In this document: piece by piece, positions 35,152-45,171 of the stretch | Layout of the letters: every line of letters starts with the position of its first letter | How positions within the stretch are numbered: the stretch's first letter is position 1 | From: Deltaproteobacteria bacterium HGW-Deltaproteobacteria-4 | GTDB lineage: Bacteria; Desulfobacterota; Desulfuromonadia; Desulfuromonadales; UBA2197 | DNA length: 64,000 nt | NCBI GenBank assembly: GCA_002841765.1 | Contig: PHAV01000012.1 | Coordinates: 18,171-82,170 of the forward strand | Direction: 5' to 3' | Position numbers and translations under genes: made by a program | The notes under the pieces: generated by a model | Told to the model about the DNA's origin: nothing | The model's database searches: none | What the model saw: the letters and a program-made list of their open reading frames with translations, nothing else

Positions 35152-35341
35152 CAAATGTCACACCATTAATAATTTAATTCAGTGAAATTTCCAAGTATCC
35201 CTTGCTGCGCCTGGGCAACATCTTTTTATTGTCACAGAGAATGGGCCTCTCTTCAAGAAGAAAGACCCGTCTCATTTGCGAGTATCAAATTTTCTCAACG
35301 AACACAGGGGAGCGGGAGGACGTGAGCAGATTGCTGGAAGT

Positions 35342-36454
35342 TTAGTTGACTGGCATATACGTCAGGCTGTCGACGGGGCTTATAAATTCTGCCCGGATGA
35401 TGTTTTGGGAACCGTAAGGGATGCCGTAGAATTCATTACTTACAATATCCCCCATGACCCATTTGCCGATGGAAGTTGGCCCCACCCCTGGAATAGATGA
35501 ACGGTATGCGGTTCCGGCGGCAGTATCTATCGTCAGGATATCAGAAGATGTGTACGGGACTGTGTAGATCTTGTGGTCCGGACCGAGGATGCCCTCTGAC
35601 CACCCTGAGCCAGAAAGATTTGCCCCCATGGTGCTGAGAGAAGCTGTATTTGTGGCTGGATCGATAATCAAAATGGCAGGGGAATCGGAGTAAGGAATGG
35701 CATAAATTTTCCCGTTCGGTGCGAGAATCCCGTCCGCATATTTGTGTCGACTGGTAAGATCTGCTCCCATATTACTGCGGGAAGCTGTTCCGGTCACAGG
35801 GTTGATAATAAGGATGTTCTGCGAATCACGGGGAACGCCATAAATCTTGCCATTGGTCGCGAGGACTCCACCCGACCACTTATTGGTACCGGTCATGCTC
35901 GCCCCCATCGTGCTGCGAGTTGCAGTTCCGGACGCAGGGTCAATGATCAGGATGCTGGCTGAATCCCGGGGAATAGCATAGATCTTGTTATTCGCACCTA
36001 GCACCGCTCCCGCCCATTTTTCATGATCACTGAGATCCAGACCGAAGTCGGTTCGAAGGGCTGTTCCGGCGAGCGGGTCAATAATCAGAACATCTGGAGC
36101 GTTGAAGGGGATACAATAAATCTTACCATCCGGCCCCAGACATCCACTCGCCCACTTATTGGATCCGGATATATTGGTTCCCATCGTGCTGCGCGTGGCG
36201 CTGTTGGTTTTTGGGTCGATAATGAGGATATCCTCAGATTCGAAGGGGATGCCGTAAATTTTGTTGTCCGGCCCCCTGACACCGCCCCACCACTGACTAT
36301 CTGTTCCGGGGATACTGGTGCCAAACTGGCCAATGGTGACGGAGAGATTTTTTGCAACCGGCGAGGTTACGCTGTCTTCTGCGCCATCACCACCGCCACA
36401 AGCAATCAGACTTAAAAGTGATATAAAACAAAGTATACCTGTTTGAATTTTCAT
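35342..36454 (-). CDS. Lipoprotein with seven tandem beta-propeller-like repeats
   Basis: A 370-aa exported lipoprotein: signal GILCFISLLSLIAC ends in a lipobox with the modified Cys, followed by GGGDGAED. The mature part is about seven ~45-residue repeats of the form W..GGVxGxDxKIYGIPxxSxxILIIDPxTxTAxRSTMG. An example is GPDGKIYCIPFNAPDVLIID at ~100. Each repeat contains KIY and ILIIDP strands, the layout of a seven-bladed propeller of the NHL/PQQ type. The ATG at 36454 follows GGAGAAGG. Repeats share near-identical sections, so unequal exchange may vary the copy number. Function is unknown; binding of a periplasmic partner or ligand is the usual role. Confidence 0.75.
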   Translation of the reverse strand: MKIQTGILCFISLLSLIACGGGDGAEDSVTSPVAKNLSVTIGQFGTSIPGTDSQWWGGVRGPDNKIYGIPFESEDILIIDPKTNSATRSTMGTNISGSNKWASGCLGPDGKIYCIPFNAPDVLIIDPLAGTALRTDFGLDLSDHEKWAGAVLGANNKIYAIPRDSASILIIDPASGTATRSTMGASMTGTNKWSGGVLATNGKIYGVPRDSQNILIINPVTGTASRSNMGADLTSRHKYADGILAPNGKIYAIPYSDSPAILIIDPATNTASLSTMGANLSGSGWSEGILGPDHKIYTVPYTSSDILTIDTAAGTAYRSSIPGVGPTSIGKWVMGDIVSNEFYGIPYGSQNIIRAEFISPVDSLTYMPVN

Positions 36455-36710
36455 CACCTTCTCCCGAAGTAATCAAAATTTACCCGTTTATCTCTATCTA
36501 AAATTAAACACGTCAATCTTCCGGATGCAATCATCTGAATGTCTGAAAAAAACAGAAAAAGGTTGGGGAGAATCTCTCCTTTGAAAGTTTGGGGAAGTTC
36601 TCCTCTTACAATAAAAATGAGTACGAACGAACGCCTGTCCCGCCGTCAACAACAGAGTTTTATATGGCACCGGTCGGCTCTCCCTGTTAATCTGAAAACA
36701 GGAGGTGCAG

Positions 36711-37916
36711 ATGAAGAGTGAAGTAACCAGATCCATGAACAAAGTCGATGTCATCATTATCGGTGCCGGGGCCTCCGGCCTTTTTTGTGCCATGGAAGCG
36801 GCCCGGCGTGGCCGGCAGGTGATCGTTTTCGATCACGCGGCCAGTCCCGGTCGCAAAATTCTCGCTTCGGGCGGAGGACGCTGCAACTTTACCAATTACG
36901 AGGTCGATGCCGCTCACTTTCTCGGGGCTAATCCGCATTTCTGCAAGTCGGCCTTGAATCGTTACAACCAATGGAATTTTCTCGAGCTGGTCAATAAATA
37001 CAAAATCCGCTTTCATGAACGAGAGCACGGTCAGCTCTTTTGTGACCAAAGTGCCAGCGAGATCCTGGCGATGCTCCTCGATCAGTGTCATAAAACCGGC
37101 GTCCACATCCTGACCAGCCAGAGCATTACCGATATCACAAAAAGCGGTGAAGGGGAGTTCGTCGTCAGCGCCGACCTCGTCGACTACGCCGCCGCATCGC
37201 TGGTCATCGCCAGCGGCGGTCTCTCCATGAGCAACCTCGGCGCCTCCGATCTTGGTTACCAGCTGGCAAAGAAGTTCGGGCACAGCATTGTCGCGACCCG
37301 GCCGGGCCTGGTTCCTCTGACCCTTAGCGCTCAGGACAAGGAACTTCTCACCCCTCTGTCCGGCATCGCCATCCCGGCCACGGTGACCTGCCGAAAGGTC
37401 TCTTTCACCGAAAATCTCCTCTTTACCCACCGTGGTCTGAGTGGGCCGGTGATTCTACAGATCTCGAACTACTGGCATCCTGGCGATCCGATCACTATCG
37501 ACCTTCTCCCCGGCAGCGACCTTCTGGCAGAGCTGAAAGAGGCGAAGAAAAGTCGGCCACAGCGGCAGTTGAAGTCTCTCCTGCAGAAAAAATTACCGAA
37601 TCGGTTGGTCACGACCCTGCTCAGCGAAGAATTGCTATCGCGCCCATTGCAAATTATTGCGCAGGATGATTTAGTCCCGGTCTGTCAGCAGTTACAACAG
37701 TGGACCCTCCGACCGGCGGGGAGCGAGGGCTACAAGAGCGCGGAAGTGACCGTCGGTGGTGTCAATACCGCTGAAGTTTCATCGAAAACCATGGAGAGCC
37801 GGAAGGTGGCCGGACTTTATTTTGTCGGAGAAGTTCTTGATGTCACCGGCTGGCTGGGAGGGTACAATCTGCAGTGGGCGTGGTCTTCGGGGTGGTGTGC
37901 CGGGCAGTATGTCTAG
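36711..37916 (+). CDS. HI0933-type NAD(P)/FAD-dependent oxidoreductase
   Basis: A 401-aa flavoprotein of the HI0933/YhiN group (BaiN-like). The Rossmann FAD motif VIIIGAGASGLFCAMEAARRG (key residues GxGxSG) is near residue 13, followed by GRKILASGGGRCNFTN, the signature of the family. The C-terminal FAD-binding segment reads GLYFVGEVLDVTGWLGGYNLQWAWSSG. Family members are poorly characterised; one related enzyme reduces steroid or bile-acid double bonds. The start at 36711 has GGAGG six bases upstream; an ATG at 36735 is an alternative with the fold's usual N-terminus. Confidence 0.9.
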   Translation: MKSEVTRSMNKVDVIIIGAGASGLFCAMEAARRGRQVIVFDHAASPGRKILASGGGRCNFTNYEVDAAHFLGANPHFCKSALNRYNQWNFLELVNKYKIRFHEREHGQLFCDQSASEILAMLLDQCHKTGVHILTSQSITDITKSGEGEFVVSADLVDYAAASLVIASGGLSMSNLGASDLGYQLAKKFGHSIVATRPGLVPLTLSAQDKELLTPLSGIAIPATVTCRKVSFTENLLFTHRGLSGPVILQISNYWHPGDPITIDLLPGSDLLAELKEAKKSRPQRQLKSLLQKKLPNRLVTTLLSEELLSRPLQIIAQDDLVPVCQQLQQWTLRPAGSEGYKSAEVTVGGVNTAEVSSKTMESRKVAGLYFVGEVLDVTGWLGGYNLQWAWSSGWCAGQYV

Positions 37917-37940
37917 TTTAAGTGTCAGAAGGAGGATGCA

Positions 37941-38465
37941 ATGTTTCGTTTAGAGCCCGGTGCGGCTGGCTGCAGCGCCCCGACGACTATCATCAACCGG
38001 GAGGTCGAAAAGCTGAAGCGGCGCGTGATCTGGTGTGAACGGGCCGGGGTTGAGCGCGGGCGGCAGGTCTCCTTCCTGTATCGCTGTGCCAACCGCTTCG
38101 GTCAGCGACTTTATCCCTTGTCCTTTTGCCACGGCGAGACCAGACTCTCTGTCGGTTGCAGCACCGGCGCCTGCTGCCGCTGCCGGCCCGATGTCTTCGC
38201 CGCTGAGAAGGAACTCCTCGACCTGCTGCCGCAACGCATCGACAACAGCGGCTACTGCCCCTTCTTCAATCTCACCCGCAAGAACTGCGGCATCTACGGC
38301 GTCCGGCCCTTGGCCTGCCGGATCTATTTTAACCTGGCTGTCTCGGCCCATTCCTGTCGCAACCCGAATGAAGCGACGCTGCAGCTCTTCGAAAATCTCA
38401 AGCCCCATCTTGAAAAGATTCTTGGCCCTTATATCGGCGGTTACTCCGCGAAGGCTACTTTGTAG
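37941..38465 (+). CDS. YkgJ-family cysteine-cluster protein
   Basis: A 174-aa protein with a cysteine cluster binding zinc or iron. The key segment is VGCSTGACCRCRP (~residues 71-83), then YCPFFNLTRKNCGIYGVRPLACRIYF (key residues C...C..Y..RP..CR), which is the YkgJ/UPF0153 signature. The ATG has AAGGAGG ahead of it. Function of the family is not settled; some members affect flagellar or metal-linked processes. It ends 25 bases inside the convergent lon gene, so the two stops overlap. Confidence 0.85.
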   Translation: MFRLEPGAAGCSAPTTIINREVEKLKRRVIWCERAGVERGRQVSFLYRCANRFGQRLYPLSFCHGETRLSVGCSTGACCRCRPDVFAAEKELLDLLPQRIDNSGYCPFFNLTRKNCGIYGVRPLACRIYFNLAVSAHSCRNPNEATLQLFENLKPHLEKILGPYIGGYSAKATL

Positions 38466-40852
38466 ACTTCGGCGTAGTCGCGGGCGAAGTGCACCTCGAT
38501 CCCCTCCTTGAGATAATCCGCCAGTTCCTCAAAATCTTTACGGTTCCCTTCAGGAAAGATCAGCGTCGTCAATCCGGCACGGCGGGCAGCGATGGTCTTC
38601 TCCTTGACACCGCCGATCGGCAGCACCCGCCCGGTCAGGGTTAGCTCGCCGGTCATGCCGAGCTTGCTGCGGACCGGTTTGCCGCTGATCATAGAGAGCA
38701 GCGCGGTGGTCATGGTCACGCCGGCAGAAGGGCCGTCCTTGGGGGTGGCACCGGCCGGAACATGGAGGTGGACGAAGTTTTTGTCGAAGAAATCTTTGCT
38801 GGCGCCGTAGTCGGCGAGGTGGGCCATGACATAGCTGTAGGCGATCTCCGAACTCTCGACCATGACGTTGCCGAGCTGCCCGGTCTGCTTGAACCCTTTA
38901 TTTTTGGTCGGCACCGCCGTCGCCTCGATCTGCAGTGTCGCCCCGCCCATGCTCGTCCAGGCCAGGCCGGTAACGACCCCCTGCACCCCTTCAAAGACTT
39001 CGTCGGCAGTGAAGACCGGCTTGCCGAGGTACTTTTCCACCTCGCCGCTGCTGATAATGATCTTGCTTTTGCTGCCGGTGGCAAAGGCCATTGCCGCCTT
39101 GCGCATGATCTTCTTGATGCGGTTCTCCAGAGTGCGTACCCCGGCCTCGCGTGCGTAGCCGTCGATAAGCGCTTCCAGGGCGTCAGGACGGATATCCACC
39201 TGCCCCTTTTTGAGACCGTGGTTCTTCAGCGCCTTGGGGATAAGGTAGCGCCGGGCGATCTCGACCTTCTCGGCGAGGATATAACCGGAGAGGCGAATGA
39301 TCTCCATGCGATCCAAGAGCGGTGCCGGGATGGTGTCGAGCTGGTTGGCGGTTGCAACAAAAAGAATATTCGACAGGTCGTAGGGGACATCGAGGTAGTG
39401 GTCGCGGAAGGCACTGTTCTGCTCCGGGTCGAGGACTTCAAGGAGCGCCGAGGCCGGATCTCCCTGGTAAGAGGCGCCGATCTTGTCGATCTCGTCGAGC
39501 ATGAGGACCGGATTGGCGCTCCCCGCGCTCTTCATCGCCTGCACAAACTTGCCGGGCATGGCGCCGATATAGGTGCGACGGTGTCCCTTGATCTCGGCCT
39601 CGTCGCGCATGCCACCCAGAGAAAAACGGTAGAAGCGGCGCTTGAGGGCATCGGCGATGCTGTGGCCGACACTGGTCTTGCCGACGCCGGGGGGACCGAC
39701 CAGACAAAGGATCGTGCCGGAGATGTCCCCCTTCATCTTTCCGACGGCGATAAATTCGAGGATGCGCTCCTTGACGTCTTCCAGGCCGTAGTGGTCGCGG
39801 TCGAGAATCTTCCGTGCCCGCACCAGGTCATAGGAATCCTTGGTATTCTTCCCCCAGGGAAGAATGGTGAGCCAATCGAGGTAGCTGCGGGTGACGTTGT
39901 ATTCGGCCGAAGCCGGCTCCAGCAAACGTAACTTCTCCATCTCGTCGTCGATGGCGCGCTGCGCCTCGGGGTTGAGCTTTAATCCCTTGAGGCGGGCTTG
40001 AAACTTCTCGATCTCACTGGTCTTCCCTTCCTTCTCCAGCCCTAACTCCTGCTTGATTGCCTTGAGCTGCTCGCGCAGAAAGAACTCCCGCTGTTGCGCC
40101 GAGACCTTCTCCTCGATCGACTTGGTGATCTTGCTCTGCAGACGGGTGACCTCCAGCTCCTTCTTCAGCAGCACCAGAACCTTATCGATCCGCTTGCGCA
40201 CGTCGAAGGTTTCGAGGATCTCCTGGAGTTCCTGGCCGTCTGAGCTGGTGAGGTTGGCGGCAAAGTCGGCAAGACGCCCAGGATCGCTGAGGCTGGAGCG
40301 GCCGAGGAACATCTTGATCTCCTCGGAGTAAAGGGGGTTAATCTGCACCAACTCCTTGAGGGTAGTCAGAATCGCCAGAGAGTAGGCCTTGAGTTCGGGA
40401 TTGTCGGAGAGTTCGGTACTGTGGTGATAGTGGACACGTGCGAAGAGGCCCTGCGGCGTTTCGATCAACTCCTCGATGCGAAAGCGTTCAACACAGCTCA
40501 GGACAAAATGGATTTCGTTGTCATCACTGTGCAGTATCTTGATGATCTTGCCGACCACCCCGACTTTGTGCAGATTGGCAGGGGAGTCCGGCGCATCGGG
40601 ATCGACGACCAAAACCAGGCCGATGGCACGGGACGGGGCATCGAAGGCGCGCTTGACCATTTCCACCATCTCCTTGCCGGAGAGGGCAATGGGAGTGAGG
40701 ATGCCGGGGAAAGAGGGGCGCGGCCGGATCGGCAATATCGGCAGGCCGGAAGGTAAAAGTTCGCTGGCAAGAACCAGATTGGCACCGGACTCGTTCGTAC
40801 CTGCTTCGTCGGGGGCTTCTGTCTCATCCGTAATATTATTCTGTTCGTCCAT
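38441..40852 (-). CDS. lon: ATP-dependent protease La
   Basis: An 803-aa Lon protease that degrades misfolded and regulatory proteins. Domains in order: N-terminal substrate-recognition LAN domain (LPILPIRPRPSFPGILTPIA, residues ~33-230), coiled helical linker (~230-330, EKVSAQQREFFLREQLKAI), AAA+ module with Walker A GPPGVGKTS and Walker B VLMLDEIDK, and the C-terminal protease with the catalytic Ser in KDGPSAGVTM and the Lys in TGRVLPIGGVKEKTIAA. The length is typical. Its final bases overlap the YkgJ-type gene on the other strand. No heat-shock promoter was identified in the 79-base gap upstream. Confidence 0.97.
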   Translation of the reverse strand: MDEQNNITDETEAPDEAGTNESGANLVLASELLPSGLPILPIRPRPSFPGILTPIALSGKEMVEMVKRAFDAPSRAIGLVLVVDPDAPDSPANLHKVGVVGKIIKILHSDDNEIHFVLSCVERFRIEELIETPQGLFARVHYHHSTELSDNPELKAYSLAILTTLKELVQINPLYSEEIKMFLGRSSLSDPGRLADFAANLTSSDGQELQEILETFDVRKRIDKVLVLLKKELEVTRLQSKITKSIEEKVSAQQREFFLREQLKAIKQELGLEKEGKTSEIEKFQARLKGLKLNPEAQRAIDDEMEKLRLLEPASAEYNVTRSYLDWLTILPWGKNTKDSYDLVRARKILDRDHYGLEDVKERILEFIAVGKMKGDISGTILCLVGPPGVGKTSVGHSIADALKRRFYRFSLGGMRDEAEIKGHRRTYIGAMPGKFVQAMKSAGSANPVLMLDEIDKIGASYQGDPASALLEVLDPEQNSAFRDHYLDVPYDLSNILFVATANQLDTIPAPLLDRMEIIRLSGYILAEKVEIARRYLIPKALKNHGLKKGQVDIRPDALEALIDGYAREAGVRTLENRIKKIMRKAAMAFATGSKSKIIISSGEVEKYLGKPVFTADEVFEGVQGVVTGLAWTSMGGATLQIEATAVPTKNKGFKQTGQLGNVMVESSEIAYSYVMAHLADYGASKDFFDKNFVHLHVPAGATPKDGPSAGVTMTTALLSMISGKPVRSKLGMTGELTLTGRVLPIGGVKEKTIAARRAGLTTLIFPEGNRKDFEELADYLKEGIEVHFARDYAEVYKVAFAE

Positions 40853-40931
40853 AGGCTTTATCCTTTGCAGAAAGTTTCCTCAACTTAGTCACGCGAATAA
40901 GGCTTGTCAATGTACACAGTGTTAATAACCA

Positions 40932-41414
40932 TCAGGAAACGGCGACAATGGTGAAGGTTTTCCGGGCGGCGCCGCTGCCAATCTGCAGTTCGTCACCGCA
41001 ATATTTGCCAAGAAGGGCGCGTCCCAGGGTCGAATCCGGAGTGATGACAATGCACTCTTCATCTTCCACCGTCAACTTCAAGCCACCGGCGGCAGGTCCG
41101 AGAAAGAAGTGACGATAGCTGTTGTCCTCCGCTTCTACAGTGACCAGGGCCGTGAGGCGGAGCGGATCTTTGTCGCCAAAGGGACGCAGGACCAGACTCC
41201 GGTAGCTCTCCAGGGCACGGCGGATATCCTGAGCGCGATTGGCCTGACCTTGAGCGACATAGGACGCTTCCAGGGCCGTGGTATCATATTTGTTATCAGG
41301 CAGGCACTCGGCGTGCGTGGCCGCGGCATGAGCGGTCCGCGCTGCCCGGGTGAAGAGGGCGAGGTCGGCTGTCAGAGCTGCGATGATCTTCTCTAAAACT
41401 ATTTCTTTGGTCAC
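40932..41414 (-). CDS. GreA/GreB-like transcript cleavage factor
   Basis: A ~160-aa protein of the Gre fold. The N-terminal helical hairpin (KEIVLEKIIAALTADLALFTRAARTAHAAAT) is the coiled coil that enters the RNA polymerase secondary channel, and the C-terminal FKBP-like domain ends with TPDSTLGRALLGKYCGDELQI, close to the SPLGRALLGK..GD pattern of GreA/GreB. The hairpin tip lacks an obvious pair of acidic residues in the usual place (sequence ECLPDNKYDT has D but is out of register), so cleavage stimulation is not certain. Starts are a GTG at 41414 or TTG at 41423. It is divergent from the next operon. Confidence 0.75.
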   Translation of the reverse strand: MTKEIVLEKIIAALTADLALFTRAARTAHAAATHAECLPDNKYDTTALEASYVAQGQANRAQDIRRALESYRSLVLRPFGDKDPLRLTALVTVEAEDNSYRHFFLGPAAGGLKLTVEDEECIVITPDSTLGRALLGKYCGDELQIGSGAARKTFTIVAVS

Positions 41415-41521
41415 GCAATTCAATTCTTTCCGAAAACGGTTTAAGGGGAGGGGGAGGGAAGTTAGCAGAAAGGTCGACCACTTTCAATCGGAAACCAATT
41501 CGGTAAATTTCCGGAGTTCTT

Positions 41522-41550
41522 TTGCCAAAGTCTTTGTTTTGGTTTAAACT
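41522..41550 (+). promoter_or_regulatory. Candidate sigma-70-type promoter for the YdbH-like/CHAT operon
   Basis: TTGCCA (41522-41527) and TAAACT (41545-41550) are 17 bases apart and match the -35 and -10 consensus at four of six positions each, 34 bases before the ATG at 41584. This is the only good match I noticed in the gap; it has no experimental support. Confidence 0.35.
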
Positions 41551-41583
41551 TCCTGAATCTTTTGATTGCATTGGGCGGACATT

Positions 41584-44500
41584 ATGGCGTTGCGACTCCC
41601 GAAATTTGTAAGCAGGCACCTTGTTTCCCGCTGGCGTCAGTTTATAGCTGTCCTTTCACTCCTTTTACTTCTCGCTGCGCTGCTGTTTTTTGCCGCTCCC
41701 CAAATCCTTTCCAGTCACTCAATGCAAAATCGTCTCAAGTCGACTCTGAGTACCTCTCTGCAAGGAGCGGTCAACTGGGACAGCCTGCAACTCTCCTGGA
41801 CGCGGGGCTTGCAGCTGCACAATTTCACCGTCGGGCCGACGAACGGGGCGTTGTATCAGCTGCGCCTTTCTGAAGTTGACTGCCGTCCCGGTATCGGCTT
41901 TGGAAGTGAACCCGCCGATACATTCGGACTGTCGCTCTTTTTACGATTGCATGATCTCCAGCTTGAACTCATATCTACAAGCAAAACAACAGAAGCACCA
42001 CCTCCCACTCAGACAGAGGAGACGCCGGATCCCTTAACAACACTGGCGCAGGGACTCGAACGTTTTACCACTCTCAGTTGGCCCTTACCGATCGATCTCC
42101 GTGTCGATATTGCCGTCACTCCCGTCGTCGTCAATTACCATGATCCTGTCAGCAATCGCCGCTTCCGCTTTACTGAGGGTGAGTTGCAGTTGCGGATGCC
42201 TTCACTGGAGCGGGCACCTCTGACTTTCAGTCTGAACGGCAAGGTGGCAGTCGATGATCACCCTCTGGAAATATTACGACTGGCGACGGAGATCACCGGA
42301 TTAACTGCCCCCACCGGGCGGATCGTTCCGGCAGGGGCGCTCCTTGCCGCTTTTGTCGACTTCCCTGGAGTCGATCTCAAAGCAGACGGTCGCCTTGATC
42401 AGGAACAAGGACTGCAGGGCACATTAAAGCTTGATCTCCCGCAGTTGCAGCAGTTCGCCACTCCCTTCCTCCCGTCAAATCTCCCCGACATCACAGGAAC
42501 CCTTCTCGCCACTCTCCAGGCCCGGATTGACAACAAAAAGAATCTCGCCCTAAGCTGTACACTGGCCGGACAAAAACTTCAGGTCGATACTGCCGGCCCC
42601 CTCGATTTCGATCTCGGTCAGCAACTGAAGACGGATTTTCAGCGGCAGCTTGTGACTCTGGGCGGAGGCGTCTTGATGGTCCCCGGCCTCCTTGAAGCCA
42701 ACTGGGAAGCGCGGGTCGAAGAGCCCGGCAGCCCGGAACGCCGGGTCAACGCAAAGCTGCACCAGCTCAGGATTGATCTTGATCAGGCTTTGGCCCTGGC
42801 TGCTCCGTTTCTCCCCCCGGATCTGCCGCAACTTTCCGGCGGAGAGTTGCAGTTACAGGATCTCGAACTGCAATTATCCGGTTCGCAAGGGGCAGGGGAG
42901 GTGCGGCTGACCAAGGGGACGGTCGATCTGCAAAGTTTGCGACAAGCTGATCTCTTTGTCGACGGGATCGCTCTTGCCACCAGTGATCTTATCATCCCGC
43001 TCAGCTCCTATTTTCCCGCCAGCGTTGCGGCGGGGATCGACTGGCAGGTCGCCAGTATTGACATGCGCGGCGCGCAGCCCCTGACTCTCACTGGTCTGGC
43101 GGGTTTTGGCAATCTGGCAATCGCAGCGATCAGTAAATCCAAAGGGGAGGAAAAGCTGAGCGCCAAGGGCCGTTTCGACCATAAGCTCGGTCTTAAGGGG
43201 GGGAAACTGGCTAAATTAGCGAGTCTCAGCACGCTTGCTAATGACCTGCAGCTCTCCTTTGCCCTGTTGCCGGACGGCAGAATCAGGGTGGAGGAGTTGG
43301 CGCTTATAACTGATATCGCTGCCCTCAATACCCCTGTCTCCGGCAAGGAGTTGCAGTCCCTCCCGCTCCGGCAAACGTTGCAAGTCGCGGGAGTGGAGTT
43401 GCGTCCAGGAGACACCATTCCTGTAGTTGAAAGTTTTATTTTTTCATTGGTTTCTCCGGAATTTGTTAATGTCACAGGTGAAGGAAGTCTGTCGAAAACG
43501 AAACTTCTGACCGTGAAAACTCAGATCAGACTGGAACTTCCCCGCTTCATTGCTTTCGCCGACCCGCTTCTGCCGGAGAAGCTGACAGCAAGCGGGTCGG
43601 TTAAGAGTGCGCTGCAGCTCACGGTCACCCTTCCGGAGCGTCCTCTTCCAGCCGGACATTCACCCTTGCGCAGTGCCAAAAACGCGTTAAATGCCATCCG
43701 AGAGTTGCACGGCAGCCTGGAGCTCGATGACGTTGAACTCCGCTTACCCCTCACCAATGGCAGTCTGCACCTCAGCGGCATGCAGACATCGCAACCGTTC
43801 AGTCTCCAGAGTAGCAATCATGGCGACAAAATCGATCTCGGCGGCGCCATTGCCTTTGATCTCCGTTCTGGCAGCGTTATCAACGGCCAGGTTCTGCCGG
43901 CTGAGCATGCCCGGATCAGTTTCAGCGGCGAAGTGCGCGACTGGGATCGCGCTTTCCTGTCCGAATCGGTACAGATCGAGCCGCTGGGTCTGGCACAACA
44001 CAGTGAGTTGACCATCACCGGACTCGCCGCCCTCCTCGATCAATCCTTGCCACCGTCTCCGGCCACCCTGCTGCAGCGTCTGGACGCCACGCTCTTCAGT
44101 GAAGTCGACCTTCATCTCCGTCCTGCTGCGCCGCCGCTCCTCCCTGATCTGATCTTAACCGGCACCACGTCCGCCGGCACCCGTATCGATCTGAAAGGCG
44201 CTGATTTTTTACGACTGCATGCTTATGCCGATGCCAAAGAACTTGCGCTGACCATCCCTGACGGGCCGGAACTGCACGGGTTGCAAGCCCGTTTCAATCT
44301 CGATCGTACCCTGCAAATCAGCACGGCTACGACCCGAAAGGAACGCTGGCTCCCCCTCTCGACCAGTCTGGTTCAGCCACAGCCCCGGCCTCTACCAGCG
44401 CTGCTGGAAGGGGCACGTCGTCGCCTGCATGACGACCGGCGCGGCAGCAGTGGCGGCGAACGCTCCTTGACGATTCAATCGCTGACGCTCCCCGGTCTGT

Positions 44501-45171
44501 CTCAGCCGCTCACCATCCGATCCCTCGAAGCGGAGATCGTCACCGGACAGGAAGAGGTGGGAATGAACTTTCTCCAGGCAGAACTGCTCGGCGGCACTCT
44601 GCGCTCCCGCGCCCTCCTCGATCTGCGGCCCATCGTACCGGTTCTCAGCGCGGAAGCGCTCTTTACCAATCTCGACCTGAGTCGGCTTAACCGCGATTCT
44701 GCAGTGCCGGGGGCGATTGCCGGAGAGAGTTCGATCAGCGGCGAAGGCTTCCTCCGTATTCCGCTCCTTGAGAAACAGCGACCCCTTCTTGAGGGCATGT
44801 CCCTGTCGACTCGTTTACGCCAGATCGGTGCCAAAAGCTTTGATCGCATCCTTGCCAGCCTCGATCCCCATGAACGCAATGAAGCGATTCAGGCGCAGCG
44901 CAAGCTGTTGCGCCGTGGACAGCTGCAAGGGATCGAGGTCCTGGCGGCTGACGGGGCACTGGCGGTGAGCGGTGCAGTCAACGTGCAGGGAGCTTCCATC
45001 GCTCTCCCTAGAATTGACCGTCTGCGGCTCGCGGAGCTCCCCCTGGACAAGGAACTGGCACCGGTGCTGACTACAATCAGCGCCGCGCGCCCCCCCCTTG
45101 AATTCTTGCGTGCCGACACCATCGTTATTGATGCGCAGGGTGAAATTTCCCTGCGCAAGGAGGACCAATGA
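41584..45171 (+). CDS. YdbH-like AsmA-superfamily envelope protein
   Basis: A 1,195-aa protein with one N-terminal membrane anchor (QFIAVLSLLLLLAALLFFAAP, ~residues 19-39) and a very long beta-rich periplasmic region built of AsmA-like strands (SLQLSWTRGLQLHNFTVGP, LRIDLDQALALAAPFLPPDL, and so on). The C-terminus resembles the YdbH 'dicarboxylate transport' domain (LLRRGQLQGIEVLAADGALAVSGAVNVQG). In E. coli, YdbH with YnbE bridges the inner and outer membranes for phospholipid transport. Here the next gene encodes a YnbE/YdbL-like lipoprotein, supporting the assignment. Its stop overlaps that gene's ATG. Start at 41584; an earlier TTG in frame is less likely. Confidence 0.75.
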   Translation: MALRLPKFVSRHLVSRWRQFIAVLSLLLLLAALLFFAAPQILSSHSMQNRLKSTLSTSLQGAVNWDSLQLSWTRGLQLHNFTVGPTNGALYQLRLSEVDCRPGIGFGSEPADTFGLSLFLRLHDLQLELISTSKTTEAPPPTQTEETPDPLTTLAQGLERFTTLSWPLPIDLRVDIAVTPVVVNYHDPVSNRRFRFTEGELQLRMPSLERAPLTFSLNGKVAVDDHPLEILRLATEITGLTAPTGRIVPAGALLAAFVDFPGVDLKADGRLDQEQGLQGTLKLDLPQLQQFATPFLPSNLPDITGTLLATLQARIDNKKNLALSCTLAGQKLQVDTAGPLDFDLGQQLKTDFQRQLVTLGGGVLMVPGLLEANWEARVEEPGSPERRVNAKLHQLRIDLDQALALAAPFLPPDLPQLSGGELQLQDLELQLSGSQGAGEVRLTKGTVDLQSLRQADLFVDGIALATSDLIIPLSSYFPASVAAGIDWQVASIDMRGAQPLTLTGLAGFGNLAIAAISKSKGEEKLSAKGRFDHKLGLKGGKLAKLASLSTLANDLQLSFALLPDGRIRVEELALITDIAALNTPVSGKELQSLPLRQTLQVAGVELRPGDTIPVVESFIFSLVSPEFVNVTGEGSLSKTKLLTVKTQIRLELPRFIAFADPLLPEKLTASGSVKSALQLTVTLPERPLPAGHSPLRSAKNALNAIRELHGSLELDDVELRLPLTNGSLHLSGMQTSQPFSLQSSNHGDKIDLGGAIAFDLRSGSVINGQVLPAEHARISFSGEVRDWDRAFLSESVQIEPLGLAQHSELTITGLAALLDQSLPPSPATLLQRLDATLFSEVDLHLRPAAPPLLPDLILTGTTSAGTRIDLKGADFLRLHAYADAKELALTIPDGPELHGLQARFNLDRTLQISTATTRKERWLPLSTSLVQPQPRPLPALLEGARRRLHDDRRGSSGGERSLTIQSLTLPGLSQPLTIRSLEAEIVTGQEEVGMNFLQAELLGGTLRSRALLDLRPIVPVLSAEALFTNLDLSRLNRDSAVPGAIAGESSISGEGFLRIPLLEKQRPLLEGMSLSTRLRQIGAKSFDRILASLDPHERNEAIQAQRKLLRRGQLQGIEVLAADGALAVSGAVNVQGASIALPRIDRLRLAELPLDKELAPVLTTISAARPPLEFLRADTIVIDAQGEISLRKEDQ

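Noticed and set aside
35196..35276. A weak G-U-rich hairpin between the REC-PilZ and lipoprotein genes
   Set aside because: No T-run follows in either direction and several pairs are G-U; too weak to call a terminator.
38762..39931. A 389-codon open frame on the plus strand inside lon
   Set aside because: Fully antisense to a typical lon gene; no start context or homology-like motif.
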